Shown piece after piece: positions 6,779 to 12,318 of a stretch of DNA of 31,034 bases; within the stretch, counting starts at the first letter, position 1, and each line of letters opens with the position of its first letter. Under the pieces are notes generated by a model. That model did not search any database and was not told the DNA's origin. It worked only from the letters and a program-made list of their open reading frames with translations. The DNA is from an uncultured Sphingomonadales bacterium (lineage in GTDB: Bacteria > Pseudomonadota > Alphaproteobacteria > Sphingomonadales > Sphingomonadaceae), in assembly GCA_937898535.1 (NCBI GenBank), contig CALDKP010000161.1, forward strand, positions 1-31,034, given 5' to 3'. Made by a program: the position numbers and the translations under genes.

Positions 6779-7089
6779 TGACGATCCTCCCGCAGCATTT
6801 CAGCGCGGGCCTCAGCCTTGTATTCCGCAGCGCGTTCGCAATCGTCCTGCCAATCTTCCATGCACTCGGCGATCAGGCCGTCATCTTCATAGAAGTAGCT
6901 TGGCACGATGATGGATTTGTCGGCTGGAATGATCTCCAGTATCTCGACGCTCGGATCTTCCGGCGGCTGATAATAGTCGCCCTTGTATCCTTCATAGCGC
7001 GAGTATGTGACGCGGACATCGTAGTCCGCTTCGCCATCCAAATCGTCCTCGATCGTGATGCTGGTGGTGAATGATCCACGGGCGGTCAT
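6775..7089 (-). CDS. Acidic hypothetical protein, 104 aa
   Basis: Strongly acidic protein of unknown function. An N-terminal beta-rich segment (GSFTTSITIEDDLDGEADYDVRVTY) is followed by an aromatic, Pro-containing stretch (GYKGDYYQPPEDPSVEIL) and a helical Glu-rich C-terminus. The ATG at 7089 overlaps the stop of the solenoid gene as ATGA, which decides the start over a longer frame beginning four codons earlier. The high negative charge recalls DNA-mimic or anti-restriction proteins, but no specific similarity supports this. Confidence 0.7.
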   Translation of the reverse strand: MTARGSFTTSITIEDDLDGEADYDVRVTYSRYEGYKGDYYQPPEDPSVEILEIIPADKSIIVPSYFYEDDGLIAECMEDWQDDCERAAEYKAEARAEMLREDRQ

Positions 7090-7901
7090 GCCGCTGCACA
7101 TTCAGCAGGAGCATCGACCTTCGCGAACGGACGCCCGGTATCAGCGCAAATGGCCTCGATAACCGGCTTGTAGGCCCGCCAGAACTTCAAAGCCTGCCGA
7201 TCCATTGCGATAATCTCGCGGTCAGAAAATGCCAGCCAAGCGGAAATTTCATGGTGCTGGCAGCCAATGACCATTTCCTGATCCGCGATGGTAACGGTCC
7301 AGGTCAGGCCGGTAATGGTGACAGGGGAGACCAGCGCATCGCCGGAGACCTGCGCATCGCCGGAGACCAGCGCATCGCCGGAGACCTGCGCATTGCCGGA
7401 GACCCACGCATTGCCGGAGACCAGCGCATTGCCGGAGACCTGCGCATTGCCGTAGACCTGCGCATCGCCGGAGACCCGCGCATTGCCGGAGACCCGCGCA
7501 TTGCCGGAGACCCACGCATTGTCGTAGACCTGCGCATTGTCGTAGACCCGCGCATCGCCGGAGACCTGCGCATTGCCGGAGACCCACGCATTGTCGTAGA
7601 CCCACGCATCGCCGGAGACCTGCGCATTGCCGGAGACCTGCGCATTGCCGTAGACCAGCGCATCGCCGGAGACCAGCGCATCGCCGGAGACCAGCGCATC
7701 GCCGGAGACCCACGCATTGCCGGAGACCCACGCATCGCCGGAGACCTGCAAGTTCTTCTCGGCCTCGATATAGCCACCAAGGTCGCCAGCGGACACGCCG
7801 AAAGCGGCAATCGCGACCAGCGCCTTGATGCGAAACAGTGTGCGGCCATCCCACGATTTTACCGTGTCGTCGGCCAGCAATTCATATTTGAGGTTCGGCA
7901 T
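7086..7901 (-). CDS. Hexapeptide-repeat solenoid protein
   Basis: A 271-residue protein with three parts: an N-terminal domain of about 50 residues ending GVSAGDLGGYIEAEKN, 24 tandem hexapeptides of the type A-x-V-(S/Y)-(G/D)-(N/D), and an 70-residue C-terminal domain (DREIIAMDRQALKFW...). The hexapeptides should form a left-handed parallel beta-helix of about eight turns, the Val pointing inside. Similar proteins occur in many phages and bacteria (polymer-forming or acyltransferase-like folds) without known role; no catalytic His typical of acyltransferases is seen in the helix. An ATG at 7916 is in frame, but ATG 7901 is preceded by GGAG at nine bases, and that GGAG is the end of a 28-bp repeat that serves the same role for the neighbour gene, so 7901 is preferred. 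Confidence 0.85.
   Translation of the reverse strand: MPNLKYELLADDTVKSWDGRTLFRIKALVAIAAFGVSAGDLGGYIEAEKNLQVSGDAWVSGNAWVSGDALVSGDALVSGDALVYGNAQVSGNAQVSGDAWVYDNAWVSGNAQVSGDARVYDNAQVYDNAWVSGNARVSGNARVSGDAQVYGNAQVSGNALVSGNAWVSGNAQVSGDALVSGDAQVSGDALVSPVTITGLTWTVTIADQEMVIGCQHHEISAWLAFSDREIIAMDRQALKFWRAYKPVIEAICADTGRPFAKVDAPAECAAA
7320..7751. repeat. 24 x 18-bp tandem coding repeat
   Basis: A minisatellite inside the solenoid gene. Units of 18 bp such as GCCGGAGACCAGCGCATC follow each other without spacers. Variation is almost confined to four codon positions: the exposed residue (TGG, CTG, CAG or CGG on the coding strand), Ser/Tyr (TCC/TAC), Gly/Asp (GGC/GAC) and Asn/Asp (AAT/GAT). Silent positions are nearly invariant. 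This indicates recent expansion or gene conversion and makes copy number prone to change. Confidence 0.95.
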
Positions 7902-7910
7902 TGCCGGGGT

Positions 7911-7938
7911 CTCCATCTGCGGGTGGGGTTAGGCGGTG
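7911..7938. repeat. 28-bp direct repeat, copy 1 (gene junction)
   Basis: Identical over 28 bp to 8178-8205. On the coding (minus) strand it contains the stop codon of the upstream gene (GCC TAA), a short C-rich leader and ATGGAG, whose GGAG acts as ribosome-binding site for the solenoid gene starting at 7901. Confidence 0.95.
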
Positions 7939-8168
7939 CGCCAGATGCGGATTTGTTCGCTGCCAACCTTGCGGACTGAAAAGGCTAACCCATTCCGCTT
8001 GCCGGTGATGGTCGCCCTTGAACTGATCCGTGAACGGTCGGCCAGCGGGGCAAGAAAGCTGTCCCCGACTTCCATCTGCTGGAACGGGTATTTATGACCT
8101 CTGCCAGCCATCTTTGAAGGCATCGGGACGCCCTGCTCAATGACATAGGCGTCGCTATCGGCTTTCAT
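7929..8168 (-). CDS. Conserved small phage protein, 79 aa
   Basis: Small protein of a type I recognise from many phage genomes but without known function. Conserved-looking blocks are VPMPSKMAGRGHKYPFQQ, MEVGDSFLAPLADRSRISS and the C-terminal AFSVRKVGSEQIRIWRT; the pattern suggests a compact beta-rich domain. An ATG at 8183 is in frame, but the ATG at 8168 has GGAGG eight bases in front, so the shorter form is preferred. The gene is bracketed by two perfect 28-bp direct repeats, each holding a stop codon and the ribosome site of the following gene, as if the gene had been inserted as a unit. Confidence 0.8.
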   Translation of the reverse strand: MKADSDAYVIEQGVPMPSKMAGRGHKYPFQQMEVGDSFLAPLADRSRISSRATITGKRNGLAFSVRKVGSEQIRIWRTA

Positions 8169-8177
8169 GTTCTCATC

Positions 8178-8205
8178 CTCCATCTGCGGGTGGGGTTAGG
8201 CGGTG
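8178..8205. repeat. 28-bp direct repeat, copy 2 (gene junction)
   Basis: Perfect copy of 7911-7938. Here it carries the TAA of the gene at 8196-8420 and the GGAGG that serves the start at 8168. With copy 1 it frames one gene exactly from ribosome site to stop. Confidence 0.95.
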
Positions 8206-8420
8206 GTGCGGGCGTGACGTAACGGACCGTTCAGCCACAGTTCGATCGTCGCCTTGAGCCACCCATCTTGCTTCCGGTGGCATCCGCGTATCCTGCGCTG
8301 AGAAATCTCAATCGCTTGGGATTTGCTTATCCGGCCAGATTTGAGGAGCCGGTAAACCGCGCAAACGCGCAGATATTCCCGGTCAAGGCTACGGTCTGGC
8401 GTGCAGCGAAATGCGTTCAT
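8196..8420 (-). CDS. Small basic helical protein, 74 aa
   Basis: Starts MNAFRCTPDRSLDREYLRVC and continues through LLKSGRISKSQAIEISQRRI, which looks like a helix-turn-helix or other helical DNA-contact element; the protein is basic throughout. A much longer in-frame extension to 8618 lies over the preceding gene in another frame and has no coding character, so the ATG at 8420, which overlaps the upstream stop as ATGA, is chosen. Unknown function; possibly a transcriptional or recombination accessory protein. Confidence 0.65.
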   Translation of the reverse strand: MNAFRCTPDRSLDREYLRVCAVYRLLKSGRISKSQAIEISQRRIRGCHRKQDGWLKATIELWLNGPLRHARTTA

Positions 8421-8611
8421 GCCGCCACGCCTCCCTTGCGGAAGAATAGAACCCAGCGCTTTGCCGACCCAAGAGCCTGCGCGCGAGTGGCACGGACGCC
8501 ATTCTTGACCGTGGTGGTGACGGAATGGCCAAGGGCGTCCGACCATTCGGTGCGAACAATTGCCCAAGCAAAGCCGCTTTCGGTTTTCGTGGTGTGGAAG
8601 CCGTATGCCAT
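8417..8611 (-). CDS. First gene of the leftward operon, hypothetical, 64 aa
   Basis: Small protein (MAYGFHTTKTESGFAWAIVR...) with a predicted beta-rich first half and a basic C-terminus (QALGSAKRWVLFFRKGGVAA). It is the promoter-proximal gene of the leftward operon; the start at 8611 has GGGAG nine bases upstream and lies about 35 bases after the predicted transcription start of the leftward promoter. No family recognised. Being first, it may be made early and in the largest amount. Confidence 0.7.
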   Translation of the reverse strand: MAYGFHTTKTESGFAWAIVRTEWSDALGHSVTTTVKNGVRATRAQALGSAKRWVLFFRKGGVAA

Positions 8612-8653
8612 CGTCCAATCTCCCAAGCAGCGGGTGGGCTGCTGATGGGGAGT

Positions 8654-8682
8654 GGTATGGGGGACATTTCCCCTCGTGTCAA
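8654..8682 (-). promoter_or_regulatory. Candidate leftward early promoter
   Basis: On the minus strand a perfect TTGACA (8682-8677) is followed after 17 bases by CATACC (8659-8654), three of six matches to the -10 consensus. The spacer holds a 14-bp palindrome-like operator. The expected start of transcription is near 8647, leaving a 36-base leader with a good ribosome site before the first leftward gene. Confidence 0.6.
8660..8673. promoter_or_regulatory. Candidate operator, left copy
   Basis: GGGGACATTTCCCC, a near-palindrome matching the right copy at 12 of 14 positions. It begins three bases after the leftward -35 hexamer and ends at the -10 edge, so a bound repressor would block RNA polymerase. 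Confidence 0.6.
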
Positions 8683-8773
8683 CGGATAATGATGGGTGCA
8701 GATCGTTTTTAGGAAAGCCGTTGATTTACGCTGATAAAAACTACAACGCGGCCAAAGTCGGCGCCGTAAAGCC

Positions 8774-8781
8774 GATATATC
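8774..8781. promoter_or_regulatory. Candidate half-strength operator
   Basis: GATATATC, the exact core of the right operator. Its centre is 32 bp from the centre of the palindrome at 8803-8816, about three helical turns, so two proteins could bind on the same face. The GC flanks of the strong sites are only partly present. Confidence 0.35.
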
Positions 8782-8793
8782 TCACAAACCATC

Positions 8794-8822
8794 TTGACTA
8801 GGGGGGATATATCCCCGACAAG
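8794..8822 (+). promoter_or_regulatory. Candidate rightward early promoter
   Basis: TTGACT (8794-8799), then 17 bases containing the operator, then GACAAG (8817-8822), a poor -10 match. The layout mirrors the leftward promoter exactly. If this -10 is used, transcription would start about at the ATG of the Cro-like gene, giving a leaderless mRNA; the true -10 may differ. Confidence 0.45.
8803..8816. promoter_or_regulatory. Candidate operator, right copy
   Basis: GGGGATATATCCCC, a perfect 14-bp palindrome placed three bases after the rightward -35 hexamer and ending where the -10 should start. The likely ligand is the Cro-like product of the adjacent gene or the XRE protein of the left arm; the sequence cannot decide. 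Confidence 0.65.
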
Positions 8823-8828
8823 GTGGCC

Positions 8829-9059
8829 ATGACGAACCTGATCAAAGACATCGAAGCGTTCTGCGCCACGCACGAAATGAGCGAAAGCCAGTTCGGCGTG
8901 ATGACATTGAACGATAAAAACCTTGTTCCGCAGATTCGCGGTGACGGTGGCAAGAGGCCCCGGCGTCTGTGGCCAGAGACAGAGGCGCGCGTCAGGCGGG
9001 AAATGGCGACTTATCGGCCTGGGCAATCAGCTAGGCAGGCGAAAGGGGAGGCGGCATGA
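8829..9059 (+). CDS. Cro-like small transcriptional regulator
   Basis: A 76-residue protein and first gene of the rightward operon. LIKDIEAFCATHEMSESQFG is a helix and the start of a helix-turn-helix; VMTLNDKNLVPQIRGD is the likely recognition part, followed by RLWPETEARVRREMATYRPG. I recall this compact architecture in alphaproteobacterial phages and prophages, where such proteins are annotated as regulators. Its position just downstream of a palindromic operator fits a Cro-type autoregulator. The ATG at 8829 has AAGG five bases before it; an in-frame GTG lies two codons upstream. Confidence 0.7.
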   Translation: MTNLIKDIEAFCATHEMSESQFGVMTLNDKNLVPQIRGDGGKRPRRLWPETEARVRREMATYRPGQSARQAKGEAA

Positions 9060-9463
9060 AATCCCTCCCCTCCACCCCGCAAGAGATCATCGCGCGCCGT
9101 GAAGCCGTGCTGGCCTACATCACCGCGCATGTCGGCAAGATACTGCCCGTCTCCCGCCTGATCGCGGTCGATATGGGATGCACGACCGCGCAGATCGATC
9201 ACGCGTTCAGGATGCTGTCGCGCGAAGGTGCGATCACATGCACCGGCAACGGGAATAGCCGCGTCATCATGGTCACGGGCGTCGGCAGCACTTTGCCGCG
9301 CTACCTTGGCAAGGAAGTGTCGTCCTATGTCGCCCGCGAACCTGAGCCTGAACCGGTGCGGGTGTTCAATCATAGCTGCCCAAGGTGTGGCGTTCGTAAT
9401 TGCCTGCGTCATAGCCCTGCCCCGCTGATCACGCGCCCGGCTGCTGCGATGGTGCTGGTATGA
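9056..9463 (+). CDS. Winged-helix protein with C-terminal Cys cluster
   Basis: A 135-residue protein coupled to the regulator gene by ATGA, with GGGGAGG as ribosome site. Residues about 10-72 form a winged helix-turn-helix (REAVLAYITAHVGKILPV, then DMGCTTAQIDHAFRMLSREG, then a strand pair ITCTGNGNSRVIMV). The C-terminus has CPRCGVRNCLRH, a probable zinc site. It should bind DNA and may control early transcription or replication; its exact family is unknown to me. Confidence 0.75.
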   Translation: MKSLPSTPQEIIARREAVLAYITAHVGKILPVSRLIAVDMGCTTAQIDHAFRMLSREGAITCTGNGNSRVIMVTGVGSTLPRYLGKEVSSYVAREPEPEPVRVFNHSCPRCGVRNCLRHSPAPLITRPAAAMVLV

Positions 9464-9546
9464 CCCTCCTCACCCTCTGGACCCTCCTCAGCATCCCTGT
9501 CGGCGTGATCGTCGGCTTGTGGCTGCGCGCTTGTTGGGAGGGGTGA
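9460..9546 (+). CDS. Membrane peptide, 28 aa
   Basis: MTLLTLWTLLSIPVGVIVGL and a short tail WLRACWEG: almost the whole peptide is one transmembrane helix with a positive C-terminal end. The ATG overlaps the previous stop (ATGA), and the next gene starts three bases after its stop. Peptides this small are hard to prove, but the coupling and the clean hydrophobic profile support translation. Confidence 0.5.
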   Translation: MTLLTLWTLLSIPVGVIVGLWLRACWEG

Positions 9547-9549
9547 GTG

Positions 9550-10326
9550 ATGGCCCTTCGCGTCCTCGATCTTTTCAGCGGTATCGGCGGCTTCTCGCTT
9601 GGGTTGGAACGCACTGGCGGTTTCGAGACCGTCGCGTTCTGCGAGATCGAGGAATTTCCCCGCCGCGTTCTGGCGAAACACTGGCCAAAGGTTCCTTGCT
9701 ACCATGACGTTCGCGAACTCACCGCAGACCGGCTTGCTGCCGATGGAATTGCCGTCGATGTCATCTGCGGCGGGTTTCCCTGTCAGGACATTTCGGCGAG
9801 CGGAAGCGGGCTTGGACTTGCCGGAGAGCGAAGCGGATTGTGGTGGGAATTCTTCCGCATCATTCGCGAGCTTCGACCAGAATATGTCGCTTTGGAAAAC
9901 AGCCCAGAGTTGCTGGATGGATGGCTTGGCCTCATTCTCGGAGCGCTGGCCTCGATCGGGTACGATGCGGAATGGGATTGCATTCCAGCGTTCGCCGTTG
10001 GTGCCCCTCACCGACGCGACCGGATATGGCTTGTTGCCTACCCCAATGGCATCGGACAACCGGGACCGCGGGGACTTGACCTCGCCGTGCATCCAACGCC
10101 GCTTTCGTTTGGGGAAGCAGACGCACTTGTCGCATCGGTTCAAAGGGACGCCGTGCCCTTCGTGTGTGGAAGGCATGATGGGGTTCCCGTCAGGCTGGCT
10201 AGAGATCAGCTCGCCGCCCTCGGAAACGCCGTAGTCCCCCAAATCCCCGAACTCATAGGCCGCGCCATCCTCGCGTCGATGGCCAGTGCGCCCGTGACTT
10301 TTGATGATCGTGTTCATGGAGTCTGA
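9550..10326 (+). CDS. C5-cytosine DNA methyltransferase
   Basis: A compact 258-residue enzyme that transfers a methyl group from S-adenosylmethionine to cytosine C5 in DNA. Motifs in order: DLFSGIGGFSLGLE (7-20, motif I), CEIEEF (31-36, motif II), GGFPCQDIS (74-82, motif IV with catalytic Cys78), ENS (116-118, motif VI, Ser instead of the usual Val), GAPHRRDRIW (151-160, motif VIII) and ALGNAVVP (223-230, motif X). The target-recognition region is very short. No restriction endonuclease is adjacent, so it is an orphan that probably protects phage DNA from host restriction. GGGAGGGG precedes the ATG at 9550; a GTG one codon earlier is possible. A second frame over the same DNA is also open and family-like. 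Confidence 0.93.
   Translation: MALRVLDLFSGIGGFSLGLERTGGFETVAFCEIEEFPRRVLAKHWPKVPCYHDVRELTADRLAADGIAVDVICGGFPCQDISASGSGLGLAGERSGLWWEFFRIIRELRPEYVALENSPELLDGWLGLILGALASIGYDAEWDCIPAFAVGAPHRRDRIWLVAYPNGIGQPGPRGLDLAVHPTPLSFGEADALVASVQRDAVPFVCGRHDGVPVRLARDQLAALGNAVVPQIPELIGRAILASMASAPVTFDDRVHGV
9704..10234 (+). other. Second open frame inside the methyltransferase gene
   Basis: In the +1 frame relative to the methylase, an open frame of up to 211 codons (TTG 9599; ATG 9704) ends at 10234. It holds EADCG, SLWKTAQ, ERWPRSGTMRNGIAF, PLTDATGYGLLPTPMASDN and MMGFPSGWLEI, then ends in SETP. I recall proteins with exactly these signatures annotated beside or within phage cytosine methylases. Parts of them are the frame-shifted reading of motifs VI, VIII and X. 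It may be a truly overlapping gene or a database artefact. Confidence 0.3.
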
Positions 10327-10327
10327 T

Positions 10328-10783
10328 ATGCCGCAGTGCAACAAACAGTGCGAGCGGGAACGGCCCGTATTTTCCGCTTCATCCGTTTTGGATGTAATCG
10401 GTCGCGACCTGTCCCTGATCAAATCGCAGGACTGCCTCACCTATGCCGACCTTGGCGCGGTGCTGGGCAAGTCGGAAGATCAAGCCGCGAAATATTGCGA
10501 AGGCAGCGCGGCAATGGACGTTGTGACGTTCGCCCGTGCTTGGCGCGAATGGAATGGCCGTTTTGCCGGTGGCCTTGCCGCGCTGTGCCATGACAGCCGC
10601 CCCAACAAGCATTGCGATCGGGTGCGTCAGTCAAAGGTGCTGGAGGCAGCTCTGGCACTGTCCGTTGCGCTGCAAGATGATGGCGAGGTCAGCCCCGGCG
10701 AGGTGCGCGATAATCTCAAGCAGCTGGAGGAAGCGCGGGACGCTCTGGATGAGCTGATCAAGCGCAGGGTCCGGGCAGCATGA
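10328..10783 (+). CDS. Hypothetical regulator-like protein, 151 aa
   Basis: Protein of unknown function. The N-terminus is Cys-containing (MPQCNKQCERERPVF); residues about 35-75 (LTYADLGAVLGKSEDQAAKY) look like a degenerate helix-turn-helix; the C-terminus is helical with a Glu/Arg-rich coil (VRDNLKQLEEARDALDELIK). Several in-frame starts exist; ATG 10328 is chosen because GGAG lies seven bases upstream and it directly follows the methylase stop. It is coupled by ATGA to the next small DNA-binding protein. Confidence 0.7.
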   Translation: MPQCNKQCERERPVFSASSVLDVIGRDLSLIKSQDCLTYADLGAVLGKSEDQAAKYCEGSAAMDVVTFARAWREWNGRFAGGLAALCHDSRPNKHCDRVRQSKVLEAALALSVALQDDGEVSPGEVRDNLKQLEEARDALDELIKRRVRAA

Positions 10784-11118
10784 GCCGCATCGCCAACGTT
10801 GAGCAGGGTATCGCTGAGGCTGCGCGGAAGGCGCGGCTTGTTAGCGCGATCGATACTGTCGCCATCTTGGATGCCCTGTCACGCAAGCGCGCGCTGACCG
10901 AGGAAGAAAGTCGGCGGCTCGAACGCGCCATCTATCTGGCCGATCATGCCCCGCAAAAAGAGCGCTTCTACTGGACTGTGCAAATGGACCGCACGTTGCT
11001 GGATATGCGCCAGCGCGGCGTCAAGTTTGCCGAAATTGCAACTGAGCTTGGCGTGACGGCGAAGTCTGCCGAAATACGCATGTCGCGGCTGCGCAAGATG
11101 GGGGAAGCCCCGCAATGA
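10780..11118 (+). CDS. Small helix-turn-helix protein, 112 aa
   Basis: The C-terminal third (DMRQRGVKFAEIATELGV, then AKSAEIRMSRLRKMG) is a clear helix-turn-helix of the Myb/sigma-like or GcrA-like kind: a W (in FYWTVQMDRTLLDM) opens the domain and a basic helix closes it. The N-terminal half is helical (AEAARKARLVSAIDTVAILD). Start and stop both overlap neighbours by ATGA. It likely acts as a transcription factor within the rightward early operon. Confidence 0.75.
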   Translation: MSRIANVEQGIAEAARKARLVSAIDTVAILDALSRKRALTEEESRRLERAIYLADHAPQKERFYWTVQMDRTLLDMRQRGVKFAEIATELGVTAKSAEIRMSRLRKMGEAPQ

Positions 11119-11312
11119 GAATGCGCACCAACGCCAAGGACAGCGCCATCACGATTGCGACGGCGCGCGCGCAGATGCTGGCGATGCTGGCGAACGCACG
11201 GTCCATCGACCACCACACGGCGGAATCGCTGCACCGGTCCTATCGGGTGCCTCTGCGCGAAATCGAATATCATCTGACCATCGAGCGCCAGCGTCGGGAG
11301 GCGCGGGGTTGA
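11115..11312 (+). CDS. Small basic helical protein, 65 aa
   Basis: Helical and basic (ITIATARAQMLAMLANARSI, then HRSYRVPLREIEYHLTIERQ). The second part could be a helix-turn-helix. Coupled to the upstream gene by ATGA and to the nuclease gene by TGATG, so surely part of the operon. No family recognised. Confidence 0.7.
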   Translation: MRMRTNAKDSAITIATARAQMLAMLANARSIDHHTAESLHRSYRVPLREIEYHLTIERQRREARG

Positions 11313-11743
11313 TGGACGCGACCGATCTTTTCCCGCCAGAAAGCGATGCCGACGAGGCATGGCATATCGATCCGCGCGACAATGACCCGCGCGACGAATT
11401 GAAGCGCCAGTCCGCCTTTCTGCGCGATGCAAAGATCATCTGCCCCGGCGTCGATATATTCGCGGTCCCGAACGCGGCCAAGCGCAGCCAGTGGGCGGCA
11501 AACAAGGCCAAGCGCGAAGGTATGACCGCTGGCGTCCTTGATCTGGTCGCGACGTGGAAGGGTGGCGGGTCTGCCTTCCTTGAGTTCAAGAACGCCAAGG
11601 ACATGCCCGACGCAAACCAGCGCGACCGGCTGAACCTTCTGACGCGCCAAGGGCATAACTGCGGGGTATTCCGACAGGAAAAGTCCGCGCTGGAGTTTCT
11701 GCGCCGTTGTGGCGCGCCTTTTATTGATCGGCGCGGGCTATGA
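11312..11743 (+). CDS. VRR-NUC domain nuclease
   Basis: A 143-residue nuclease of the VRR-NUC branch of the PD-(D/E)xK superfamily, which acts on branched DNA or as a resolvase-like phage nuclease. Key positions: AVPNAAKRS (51-59), GVLDLVA (74-80, metal-binding Asp77), AFLEFKNAK (88-96, ExK with Glu91 and Lys93) and NQRDRL (102-107, the family Gln). About 40 residues precede the domain, and the rest matches the size of standalone phage VRR-NUC proteins. ATG 11312 shares one base with the preceding stop; an in-frame TTG lies one codon upstream. Located before the replicative helicase, so it probably serves replication or recombination. Confidence 0.9.
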   Translation: MDATDLFPPESDADEAWHIDPRDNDPRDELKRQSAFLRDAKIICPGVDIFAVPNAAKRSQWAANKAKREGMTAGVLDLVATWKGGGSAFLEFKNAKDMPDANQRDRLNLLTRQGHNCGVFRQEKSALEFLRRCGAPFIDRRGL

Positions 11744-12318
11744 TCAGAGACCCGCTCAATCCGCTCTGGCAGGAAATGTCCGCCGCGACCGCTCGCCTGA
11801 CGCTGCGCCAGGTCGAAATGCTACGCGGGCTGGGCATCCCGGCTGTCGATCTGATCGGGGAAAGCATGATCGGGATAACCGCGGCTGAATTTGATAGCCG
11901 CGACTTCTGGACGCCCGTTCCAACCGGCAAGATCATGATCGTGACGCCGCTGGAGGAGGATGGCAAGGTTGCGGACCTGATCGCGTTCGACCCGACCGAC
12001 CCCGACACATGGTATCTGCGCACCGGCACAGGCTGGGCGCTCGGCCATGATCATCTGGACGAAATCAGCCGTAACGCCGGTTGGCCCGACACGCAGCAAT
12101 GGGTGGACCTGCACGCCACCCCGCTCGACTGGCTGCGCGCGGGATGCACCGGCGCATGTGTGACGCAATGGAACGCGGAATCCCGCTCCAGACTGCGCCA
12201 CCACGATCGCATCCATGTTGCCAGCAGCAAATTCGCGCGCGCGCTCAGGCTGGAGCTTACCCGGCCGCCGCGCATCCCCGAAATCGAAGTGAAGGGGACG
12301 CAATCCCGTGCCGCGTAA
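11740..12318 (+). CDS. Conserved phage protein before the helicase, 192 aa
   Basis: Conserved-looking protein of unknown function. Recognisable segments are VADLIAFDPTDPDTWYLRTG (about 76-95), ALGHDHLDE, PLDWLRAGCTGACVTQW (about 129-145) and a basic C-terminus ending in PPRIPEIEVKG. I recall such proteins directly upstream of phage helicase-primase genes in alphaproteobacterial phages. This position suggests a replication accessory role, but no catalytic or zinc motif supports primase activity. Coupled by ATGA to the nuclease gene, and its last 11 bases overlap the helicase start. Confidence 0.75.
   Translation: MIRDPLNPLWQEMSAATARLTLRQVEMLRGLGIPAVDLIGESMIGITAAEFDSRDFWTPVPTGKIMIVTPLEEDGKVADLIAFDPTDPDTWYLRTGTGWALGHDHLDEISRNAGWPDTQQWVDLHATPLDWLRAGCTGACVTQWNAESRSRLRHHDRIHVASSKFARALRLELTRPPRIPEIEVKGTQSRAA

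Noticed and set aside
7320..7751. Possible CRISPR-like array
   Set aside because: Units are 18 bp, contiguous and coding; there are no unique spacers.
7071..7979. Long plus-strand frame with repeating DQRIAGD-like units over the solenoid gene
   Set aside because: The 18-bp period keeps several frames open. The minus frame gives a classic hexapeptide solenoid, fits the operon and has a ribosome site; the plus frame does not.
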